Below are positions 18,645 through 25,963 of a stretch of DNA of 64,000 bases, piece after piece. The notes below the pieces were generated by a model, which ran no database searches, was not told the DNA's origin, and worked only from the letters and a program-made list of their open reading frames with translations. A program made the translations under genes and the position numbers. Origin of the DNA: Bacteroidaceae bacterium (GTDB taxonomy: Bacteria; Bacteroidota; Bacteroidia; Bacteroidales; Bacteroidaceae); the NCBI GenBank assembly GCA_017447625.1, contig JAFSNB010000015.1:1-64000 (forward strand), written 5' to 3'. The stretch's first letter is position 1. Each line of letters opens with the position of its first letter.

Positions 18645-18798
18645 TTGTCTAACAGCTGTGTGACGATTGTCTAACAGCTGTGCGACGATTGTGCGACAGC
18701 TGTGTGACAATTGGCAGACAGCTGTGTGACGATTGGCAGACGGCCGTGTGTCAATCAGCAGACGGCCGTGTGTCAATTAGCAGACAGCCGTGTGTTAA
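18645..18798. repeat. Seven-copy 22-bp tandem repeat with palindromic core
   Basis: Copies start at 18645, 18667, 18689, 18711, 18733, 18755 and 18777 with no spacers. Copies 1-4 carry the palindrome ACAGCTGT; copies 5-6 carry ACGGCCGT, where both arms have changed together; copy 7 carries the broken ACAGCCGT. The unit is close to two DNA helical turns, so the palindromes would face the same side. The array lies between convergent pyrC and the GT9 gene and includes the last codons of the latter. Confidence 0.85.
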
Positions 18799-19810
18799 GT
18801 TGTAGGCAAGCATACGTTTTGAGTGGGCAATGCTCTGAACCTGCAATAGTGCAAGGCTGGCAGTCAAGCCCGCGGCTTACGGCATCCTCCTGCTTCTGAT
18901 TCCACCCAAGGAATCCGCAGGCGGGCGTGGTGCTCCCCCAAAATGATATTACGCGTGTGCCAACGAGGGAAGCGAGATGCATATTTGCGGAATCCATGCT
19001 CATCATGACATCCAGATGTGCCATAAGCGCCAGTTCCTCCTCAATGGGCAGAGTACCGGCAACAACGTGGATATGCGGATTCCCTTCGGCCCAAGCAGCC
19101 AACGTCTCAGCCTCCTTGCCGCGCGCCCCGAAAAGGAACACCTCTACATTTTGGCTATCAACGCTCTGACCATTCTCTCCAAGGCCTTTGACAGCGGGTT
19201 TTATTGCGAACTTCCGCAACTCCTCAGTAGCACACATCTTATTCCGATAGCGGGCAAAGGGAGCGATGCCTATCCAATGGCCTTGCTTTGACGGCAGGCC
19301 TGCGGGCAGAGGCGGAAGTTCGGCGAATACAGAATCGAACTGAGGTTCGGCGGGCAGGCCCAGACGGGCGAAGACATCAAAATAGCGCATTACGACGGGG
19401 CGGCATGTAGGCTTTCGGTGAGCAAGGATGTCCCTGCGCTCGCCGCGCATCTTATCAAGCATCGCAACCGGCTTGCCGCACAGTCTGAAGGCTGCATCGA
19501 TAACCCACGAACGCAAGACATTATGCAGGTCTGCCACCGCGCACACGTCCATCTTCATCAGTCTGCGCAGCAGTCGCCAAGTGCCCATTAGTCCCTTGCT
19601 CTCTTCCTTCGGCAGTCCGATTACTTCCACATTCTCCGGTCTTCCGATAAACAGTCGGGCGCAGAACGCCGACGTGACAACTACAAAATGACGCTGCGGC
19701 CAGGCCCGCGCCACGCTGTATATGGCCGGAATCGTCATCGCCACATCGCCGAGAGCGGAGAGGCGAAGGACGAGGATGGGGGCGGCCCCTTTATCTTTCT
19801 CCCATATCAT
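18773..19810 (-). CDS. Glycosyltransferase family 9 (heptosyltransferase-like)
   Basis: A 345-residue GT-B enzyme. The N-terminal LVLRLSALGDVAMTIPAI is the GT9 signature, and the C-terminal half has SMDSANMHLASLVGTRVISFWGST, the ADP-heptose-binding type region (quoted in part). It probably adds a sugar to the LPS inner core, the last gene of the minus-strand LPS operon. The C-terminus ends abruptly after a YACLQL motif: the final seven residues (NTRLSAN) and stop codon are coded by the 22-bp repeat array, so the natural tail may have been replaced. Its start overlaps the upstream transferase gene by 20 bases. Confidence 0.88.
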   Translation of the reverse strand: MIWEKDKGAAPILVLRLSALGDVAMTIPAIYSVARAWPQRHFVVVTSAFCARLFIGRPENVEVIGLPKEESKGLMGTWRLLRRLMKMDVCAVADLHNVLRSWVIDAAFRLCGKPVAMLDKMRGERRDILAHRKPTCRPVVMRYFDVFARLGLPAEPQFDSVFAELPPLPAGLPSKQGHWIGIAPFARYRNKMCATEELRKFAIKPAVKGLGENGQSVDSQNVEVFLFGARGKEAETLAAWAEGNPHIHVVAGTLPIEEELALMAHLDVMMSMDSANMHLASLVGTRVISFWGSTTPACGFLGWNQKQEDAVSRGLDCQPCTIAGSEHCPLKTYACLQLNTRLSAN

Positions 19811-21716
19811 GATAGAGTGTCTGAAGTATGGCTTTGCCTATCTGCTCGCGTTGCGGGTCAGCACCGTGAACGGCAGAGCGGGCCACATTGTCATAGACTG
19901 TGCAGCCGGTGCTGTCACGGAAGTTAAAGCCGTTGTTGAACGTATTGAAACCGAAAGGATGGGTATAGGTGTTGCCCATCACATCTCGTGAGAACACAAA
20001 CTCTTCGTGCGGGATTCCCAACTGCCCCAACACTATAGCCGGCAGATCCGTCTGGCTCATCAGAGTCTCTATGCGGCGCGGTTCCTTTATCACGCCGCCC
20101 ATCATCATGAACGGGATAATAGGGAAGTCAGTTGAGTTCATAGGCCGCCAGTTGAAGCCGTGATCTGCCACAGTCACCACAAGCAGGTTCTTCCACGCTT
20201 CGGTCTTGCTCAGGCGGTTAATGAAGTCGGCATAGCAGCTGTCTGTATATGCGAAGCCGTTCATCATTATATCGTCCCACGAGGGGTTCTCGCCCTTGTC
20301 GAACTTATGGTAAGGCACATCGAATGGGTTATGCGAGCTGATGGTCAGTAGCGACGTGAACCACGGCCCCGTACCCTCGGCCTGCTTCTTATTAATATCA
20401 TCGAGAAGCCAGTTGAACATCACATGGTCGGGAACGCCCCAATGGGTTGTGCGGTCGCTGGCGGGGAAGTCGTCCTGCGTGACGAGACGGTCGTGTCCGG
20501 CGGTGATGAAGTACTCCGACATATTGAAGAATGTGATGTCGCCCCCATAGGCGCCCTGGGTCTGATAACCGTATTCTCTCAGCTTGGCAGGCAAGCCGGG
20601 CAGGTTCCTTATCTTGTGGGCAAAGCGCATGATGCTCGTTGTGGGTTGTCCCAGATAGCCGCTCAGGGCACAGACTATTCCGCGGTCCGTGCGGAAACTG
20701 CCACAGTAGCAATTAGGAAAATAGACGCTCTGCGGCAGCAGACGGTTTATATTCACGCCCACATGTCCAAGGTCGCCGCCAAGCCCCTCGATGAAACAAG
20801 AGCCAAAGCCCTCAAGGACAACCACAAGGATATTTGGCCGCTGGGCGGTAATCAACATCTCCGTGCTGTCGGCACGGGTCGGGAAGAGTCCGTTCATAAT
20901 GCGTGCCCGGGTCTCCTCATCAAAGGCGTCGAACTGTTTGTAGTCGTCCTCCTTCTTCGTCACCGAATAGAAGAGATTGAACAGAGGATTGAGCGCGGCG
21001 TGATTGAAGTATGTAGTCTTGGAATAGAATACACGTCCCGGCGTGTTAGGCCATATGCGCAGACCACGAATCATAGCGAAGTCCGTACCCGCCAAAGCCA
21101 CAAAGAGGAGCAGACACAAAAGCAATCGCCAGCCCTTGCGCTTCTTGGCATTCTCTGAGTTTAGAGGGGAAGGGGGACTCTGCGACCGAATCGCAGAGCA
21201 CAAGGGCGAAGACGGGCTTGTGGGAAACATCTGGAAGCGCAATGGCCACGTAAGCAGCAGATAAGTCAGCACGCTCATCAGCAGCCAGGCAACGAACCGC
21301 ACCAGCATATACCCTACAGACACGCTGGCAAAGGCGTTCTTCGGGTCACCAAGATAGAAGAAAGCCATACGGTCCAGCTTGAATTCCCAAAACTCATAGA
21401 GCGAGGCATCTGCCAGAGCTGCCAGAGACAAAGCCACCGCCATTATGCTGCAGTAACCCTTCAGCCAAGGGCGGACGTTCCACCTCGGAAAACACCAGTA
21501 AATACCAATCAGCAACAGAGGGATAATAAGCAGATAACCCACCGTAGCCAAGTCTATCGGCAGGCCGTGGCGGTATATGTCCACGAGGTCCGACGCAGTG
21601 GCGTGATTCCCCTGAACCCCGTCGTTATAGATTATGAACAGCGGCTTCTGTAATCCCAGGAAAAACAGGGTAAAACCACAGAACAGCCATGCAAGATATA
21701 ATAGGGATTTCTTCAT
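19791..21716 (-). CDS. LtaS/EptA-type membrane sulfatase-fold transferase
   Basis: A 641-residue protein with about five N-terminal transmembrane helices (within residues 1-225) and a periplasmic alkaline-phosphatase-superfamily domain. Metal-site segments visible: NILVVVLEGFGSCF, then SFRTDRG with the likely Thr nucleophile, and VTVADHGF. Members of this group move phosphoglycerol or phosphoethanolamine onto glycans or lipids. In an LPS operon of a Gram-negative, decoration of lipid A/core with such a group is the likeliest role, but donor and acceptor cannot be told from the sequence. It sits between two glycosyltransferase genes and overlaps the GT9 start. Confidence 0.82.
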   Translation of the reverse strand: MKKSLLYLAWLFCGFTLFFLGLQKPLFIIYNDGVQGNHATASDLVDIYRHGLPIDLATVGYLLIIPLLLIGIYWCFPRWNVRPWLKGYCSIMAVALSLAALADASLYEFWEFKLDRMAFFYLGDPKNAFASVSVGYMLVRFVAWLLMSVLTYLLLTWPLRFQMFPTSPSSPLCSAIRSQSPPSPLNSENAKKRKGWRLLLCLLLFVALAGTDFAMIRGLRIWPNTPGRVFYSKTTYFNHAALNPLFNLFYSVTKKEDDYKQFDAFDEETRARIMNGLFPTRADSTEMLITAQRPNILVVVLEGFGSCFIEGLGGDLGHVGVNINRLLPQSVYFPNCYCGSFRTDRGIVCALSGYLGQPTTSIMRFAHKIRNLPGLPAKLREYGYQTQGAYGGDITFFNMSEYFITAGHDRLVTQDDFPASDRTTHWGVPDHVMFNWLLDDINKKQAEGTGPWFTSLLTISSHNPFDVPYHKFDKGENPSWDDIMMNGFAYTDSCYADFINRLSKTEAWKNLLVVTVADHGFNWRPMNSTDFPIIPFMMMGGVIKEPRRIETLMSQTDLPAIVLGQLGIPHEEFVFSRDVMGNTYTHPFGFNTFNNGFNFRDSTGCTVYDNVARSAVHGADPQREQIGKAILQTLYHDMGER

Positions 21717-21732
21717 ATAATCAATAATTGTA

Positions 21733-22944
21733 CTATGACTCCTTTATTTGGTTTATTATATCCAAATGCCTATCAACAATGGATTTTGAAGAATAGCCGT
21801 CACGATATGTTAGCTTTGGTTTTAATTTTAATACCGTTTCGATTCCCTTTGCCAAATCATCGACGTCCTTGAACTTTGCAAGATAACCAGTTTCTCCAGT
21901 CTTGACTAATTCAGGAATAGCTGTAGTATCAAATCCCACAACAGGTGTACCACAAAGAATATTCTCTAAACTAACAAGAGAAAAGCTTTCACATAAAGAA
22001 GGTGTTACAAACAAATCTGCCGCATTGCAAATTAGAGATAACGTAGTTTCATCATAAATCGGACCTAGGAAGTGAATCGGATATTTTACTTTATCTACAG
22101 TTTCCTGATTATAATTACTACCAAAGATAACAATTAATATATTATTGTAGGAAATTTTATTTATTGCATTCTCTAAAAACTGCCATCCTTTATACGGATT
22201 ATTCAGTCCAGCTTGACAGCCAAAAGTTATGATAACTTTATCCTTTGGTAGTTTTAATAACTTCCTAGCATACTCTTTACCTAATGGCTTAAAAATGGTC
22301 TCATCAACTAAATTTGGAATAGTATATATTAATTTGTTTCTAAGCGCATAAGAATTGCAAGCAAGGTTGGTCATCCATTTACTGGGAGATATAAAACAAA
22401 TATTGGGGTATTTCTCATAAAGCCTTTTCTTTTGTTTTAAATGTTCTTCTACCATTGGATTACTTAACTTAAACATATTACAGTTAATGCAATTATGTGT
22501 AAATTCATAACAATCGAAGCTATAATGACACCCTCCCGTAAACGCCCACATATCATGCAAAAAAACAATAACGGGTTTACCTAACGATGCTATTTTTTCA
22601 ACATTATCCACAGAAAGGAATTTTGCAACCCAATGCAAATATATCACATCGGCTGTATAAATCAATGGATTTTTGGCAATATCTGTTCCTATTAATGGAA
22701 GAGCATTATAGAACAAGGAAGTTTTTGTTTTGCCTCGTTTTCGATGATTACAAATAAGTTTGTCTATGGCTCTCGTTAAGACACTAATTACTCCCTTTCT
22801 TTGATTATATACATGTTCTTTTTTTATTTTACATGACAAGTTGAACACATAAGAATCAAATCCGCATGCTCTCATTGCGGTACTCAACCTATATGCGGCA
22901 TTCCCTGCTGGAGTCATTGATGTTTGAATGTGAACGATTTTCAT
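21733..22944 (-). CDS. Glycosyltransferase family 4, AT-rich gene
   Basis: A 403-residue GT-B enzyme of the GT4 family: N-terminal MKIVHIQTSMTPAGNAAYRL, C-terminal donor-binding domain with FVTPSLCESFSLVSLENILCG (quoted in part), the E-x7-E motif of retaining transferases, and GTPVVGFDTTAIPE. It probably extends the LPS oligosaccharide in the cytoplasm. The DNA is clearly more AT-rich than the flanking genes and codon use differs, suggesting separate acquisition together with the next gene upstream. Donor and acceptor sugars unknown. Confidence 0.85.
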   Translation of the reverse strand: MKIVHIQTSMTPAGNAAYRLSTAMRACGFDSYVFNLSCKIKKEHVYNQRKGVISVLTRAIDKLICNHRKRGKTKTSLFYNALPLIGTDIAKNPLIYTADVIYLHWVAKFLSVDNVEKIASLGKPVIVFLHDMWAFTGGCHYSFDCYEFTHNCINCNMFKLSNPMVEEHLKQKKRLYEKYPNICFISPSKWMTNLACNSYALRNKLIYTIPNLVDETIFKPLGKEYARKLLKLPKDKVIITFGCQAGLNNPYKGWQFLENAINKISYNNILIVIFGSNYNQETVDKVKYPIHFLGPIYDETTLSLICNAADLFVTPSLCESFSLVSLENILCGTPVVGFDTTAIPELVKTGETGYLAKFKDVDDLAKGIETVLKLKPKLTYRDGYSSKSIVDRHLDIINQIKES

Positions 22945-22965
22945 TGTTACTAATATTAATATTGA

Positions 22966-24159
22966 TTAGAAATCATTTAACAACATAATATTATGAAACG
23001 CTTGCTGAAATGCATTTGCTGTATAGTGCTCATTTGCATAAGCTTGAACAGCATTTTCAATATTATACAATAGGGAGGATTGCATCTCTGCACATTGACA
23101 GAGACGATTCTTAACAGAATCTTTATGCCAATCGTCAAAGATAATGGCATAAGGGCAATCATCAAATCCCGTTTCACGAGTCACAACTGGTATCAAGCCA
23201 GATTGCATACAAGTGGCAACGCTTGACTGCATACCCTCTGAACAAGATAAAGATATGACAAAAGCATGATTGTCAACCACTTCTTTTACATAAGACTCAC
23301 TTTGGACACAAATAAAGCCATGATTGAATACATTTCTAGGCAATTCAAATTGACTAATTTCAGATTGCGGGGCTCCATATATGTCTAATTGAAAATCTGG
23401 TAATTCTTGGAAAACATCTATAAGAATATCCAATCCTTTATGAATTAATCCGCGAGAACCAAACCAAACAAATTTTCGGCGTACCTGTTGCATTTCTTTT
23501 TTCCCCACTTCGTATGGAAGATTCTTAATTGAATTAACTGGAATTTTATATATTCGCTGTAGTTTTAATTTCATTCCCTCGATGTTAAAGGTTCCATTCA
23601 TCGCAATACCTGCATTAGATATGACAAACATCTCATCTGTATAGAAATCGTTCCTATGAATAGTAAAAATCTCGTCTTGATGACGTTGCTTGTAGTACTC
23701 CATACGCTCAGCATATTTCTCCCGAACAACCCAAGGCGCATTTTCAGTAATAAATAGTATTTTATGAGCTGAAGGATTAAGTTTACAAAGTTGAACATAA
23801 TAGTCACCAAATCCTAAGATTAAATCATAGGATACTGATGTTGGAAAATTATAAGGACGGTCCCCCATACACTGATAAATATCAACTACATAATCCAAAA
23901 GAAACAATTCATGCATCATCAAAAGATGTTGTTCTATACTTGGATGATTGATTACTGCGTTTCTCAAATTATCATCATGAAGACGGCTCAGAAAAACCAG
24001 TGCCACACGTTTCTGACTCTTTCCCGGACAATAATTTAAATTATAAATGACACGTGTCGGGCCGTACATTTTAAATACCCCACCTATCACATGCCGCAAT
24101 TTGCGTCCCGCTTCACGAGCCGTCCGAGCAATTCTTATTGAAAATTCCTTCAGTGTCAT
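22966..24159 (-). CDS. Glycosyltransferase (GT4-like), AT-rich gene
   Basis: A 397-residue protein. The first 45 residues are basic; the middle region resembles 'glycosyltransferase family 1' proteins that begin with a weakly conserved acceptor domain, and the C-terminal half has a recognisable Rossmann donor domain (KFVWFGSRGLIHKGLDILID, SLSCSEGMQSSVATCMQSGL). The Glu of CSEGMQ fits the retaining GT-B pattern. It overlaps the upstream gene by four bases, so it is translated in the same operon. AT-rich like the preceding entry. Substrate unknown. Confidence 0.75.
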   Translation of the reverse strand: MTLKEFSIRIARTAREAGRKLRHVIGGVFKMYGPTRVIYNLNYCPGKSQKRVALVFLSRLHDDNLRNAVINHPSIEQHLLMMHELFLLDYVVDIYQCMGDRPYNFPTSVSYDLILGFGDYYVQLCKLNPSAHKILFITENAPWVVREKYAERMEYYKQRHQDEIFTIHRNDFYTDEMFVISNAGIAMNGTFNIEGMKLKLQRIYKIPVNSIKNLPYEVGKKEMQQVRRKFVWFGSRGLIHKGLDILIDVFQELPDFQLDIYGAPQSEISQFELPRNVFNHGFICVQSESYVKEVVDNHAFVISLSCSEGMQSSVATCMQSGLIPVVTRETGFDDCPYAIIFDDWHKDSVKNRLCQCAEMQSSLLYNIENAVQAYANEHYTANAFQQAFHNIMLLNDF

Positions 24160-24977
24160 TGTTTCCTTGTGTTGGGTCTGTAATCGTTGGGAATACCATA
24201 TAAACGGGCAGCGAGCTCGGAGAATGTACTGCCACGTGAAGCAATTATTGCATGAGTGCGCCCGAGGGTGAACATCTCTACGACTGCGTCCTGCATACCT
24301 TTCACGCTGTCGCGGCGCAACACCACGGAAGGCTGGGTTATTATGCGTCCGGGAAACTCCTTACGGAGCATCTCCTTCACGGCCTCATCGTCTGTAGCTA
24401 CATAAAACAAGCATTCAGAATGTGCAGACAGCTGTTCTCGCATCCGCTTTATGAACCCCTCAATTGGGTTTGCAGCAATAACGACGCTGTGGTCGGTGCG
24501 GCGGATATGCACCCCCACGGTATAGCGGTCGAACTTGTCCGTTACCTTATGTATTCTCTGCTCCAGTTCCGGAATCGGGCGGAAATAAGGCGAAACCATC
24601 TTTGGCAATGGCAGCGGACAGAAGGGGCGGTTGGCATCGATGTAGATGTTGCGATAACGGCAGTCGGGCTTCAACAGGAAGTCTTTGTCGTGTATCTTAC
24701 GCGCCTTGAAGCAGCCGTCGAACACGAAACGGCGCAGAAGCATAGGCAGGCCGAGGTACTTGCGGCCCCGGCGTATGAGGTGGAACTTACGAAGCGGATA
24801 TACCGGAATTCCGGGAATAGGCTCGAAGAGGTCAGACCACTCGCATTGGCAGTCGGGAGTGTTAGGCCACTGCACCTCCACCTCACACCCAATCAGCTCT
24901 CGCAAAGCGATAGCAGACGAGATGGCATTCAGGCGGTTGCCCAAGCCGGCAAAAGGTACGAGAGTTATGCGCATCAT
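24156..24977 (-). CDS. Fucosyltransferase-like GT (HxRRxD motif)
   Basis: A 273-residue protein. It starts MMRITLVPFAGLGNRLNAISSA, a GxGNR motif common to fucosyltransferase-type enzymes, and carries VGVHIRRTDH, the conserved GDP-sugar-binding HxRRxD motif, followed by FYVATDDE and IIASRGSTFSELA. These features are shared by alpha-1,2/1,6- and O-fucosyltransferases. A role in decorating the LPS glycan with fucose or a related deoxyhexose is inferred. Start at 24977 chosen because it gives an ATGA overlap with the upstream gene; a start at 24986 is also possible. Confidence 0.7.
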   Translation of the reverse strand: MMRITLVPFAGLGNRLNAISSAIALRELIGCEVEVQWPNTPDCQCEWSDLFEPIPGIPVYPLRKFHLIRRGRKYLGLPMLLRRFVFDGCFKARKIHDKDFLLKPDCRYRNIYIDANRPFCPLPLPKMVSPYFRPIPELEQRIHKVTDKFDRYTVGVHIRRTDHSVVIAANPIEGFIKRMREQLSAHSECLFYVATDDEAVKEMLRKEFPGRIITQPSVVLRRDSVKGMQDAVVEMFTLGRTHAIIASRGSTFSELAARLYGIPNDYRPNTRKQ

Positions 24978-25963
24978 CGATTCCATTTCAGGTTACGGTA
25001 CTGCGTCTGGCGTTCGCCAAACTGCGGGTTAAGAGGGTGGCCGTTTAGCACCTGCTCATATTTCTGGACATAGGCACGCGCCATCACATCGGCACTGAAG
25101 CACTCACGGGCATACTCATGGCAGGCTCGGGCATCATATTGCGGTTGCTGGCGCAGGTGTTCAACCAGCACATCAGCCGAATCGGTAAGCAGACCGAACT
25201 GCGGGTCACGGACCAATTCGGGCAGAGAGCCATAAGGGGTGGCAAAGACCGGGCATCCGGCATAGAGGCTCTCAATGACGGCGAGTCCGAACGGCTCGTG
25301 CCAAGTCACAGGGAAGATAAGGCCGCGTGACTGTTGCATAACAGCATATTTCTCCGCATCATCTACCATTCCACGAAAATGCACACGTGAAGAGAGCGTC
25401 AGGCGGAAGCCCATCTTGAAGTTCAGGCGATAGCCACCAAGCACAGTCAAGTGCTCACCCGGAAGGCGATGCACGACGTTGATGGCGCCCCGCACATTCT
25501 TCACGCTCCAAGCCGCCTTGCCCAGAAAATGATAGCCCGAACGCGAGGCGGACAGGTCTATCTGCGGCATAGACTCCCAGTCCAGACCGTTATACACGAA
25601 GCTCTCGCTGCCACAGCGCAGAGCATGGTTGCGGGAAACGAATATTGAGTTCGGGTCGAGGTGTTCAGGCAGATCATTGCCATGAACGGTGACCACATGC
25701 GGGCAGCCTAACGTCTCGCCATCGATTACATCGGCATTGAAATGGACGATATCCGTATCTTCCGGAATCTGGGAACTGAGGGGGAAGTCCCTTCGCAAGG
25801 CATTGAGAGGGGCGAAAGGACACTCGCCCACAACGCGGTCGGCCAGCAATGTGACGCTATGCCCCTGACGGACCAAGGCCCGGCCTAAGTCCCACGTCAC
25901 CCGTTCAGTACCACCATAATGGCTTACGGGCATCGTTCCCGGTATAACAATGACTATATTCAC
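24974..25963 (-). CDS. Glycosyltransferase family 4, GTG start
   Basis: A 329-residue GT-B protein: MNIVIVIPGTMPVSHYGGTE with the GGxE-type N-terminal loop, and in the donor domain FPVTWHEPFGLAVIESLYAG (the retaining E-x7-E motif) and GCPVFATPYGSLPELV. It is shorter than most GT4 enzymes but has both Rossmann halves. The start codon is GTG and overlaps the stop of the upstream fusion gene (GTGA). Probably one step of LPS core or O-glycan assembly in the cytoplasm. Confidence 0.85.
   Translation of the reverse strand: MNIVIVIPGTMPVSHYGGTERVTWDLGRALVRQGHSVTLLADRVVGECPFAPLNALRRDFPLSSQIPEDTDIVHFNADVIDGETLGCPHVVTVHGNDLPEHLDPNSIFVSRNHALRCGSESFVYNGLDWESMPQIDLSASRSGYHFLGKAAWSVKNVRGAINVVHRLPGEHLTVLGGYRLNFKMGFRLTLSSRVHFRGMVDDAEKYAVMQQSRGLIFPVTWHEPFGLAVIESLYAGCPVFATPYGSLPELVRDPQFGLLTDSADVLVEHLRQQPQYDARACHEYARECFSADVMARAYVQKYEQVLNGHPLNPQFGERQTQYRNLKWNR

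Noticed and set aside
18645-18798. Possible CRISPR array
   Set aside because: The 22-bp units are contiguous, with no spacers of unique sequence, and no cas genes are nearby.
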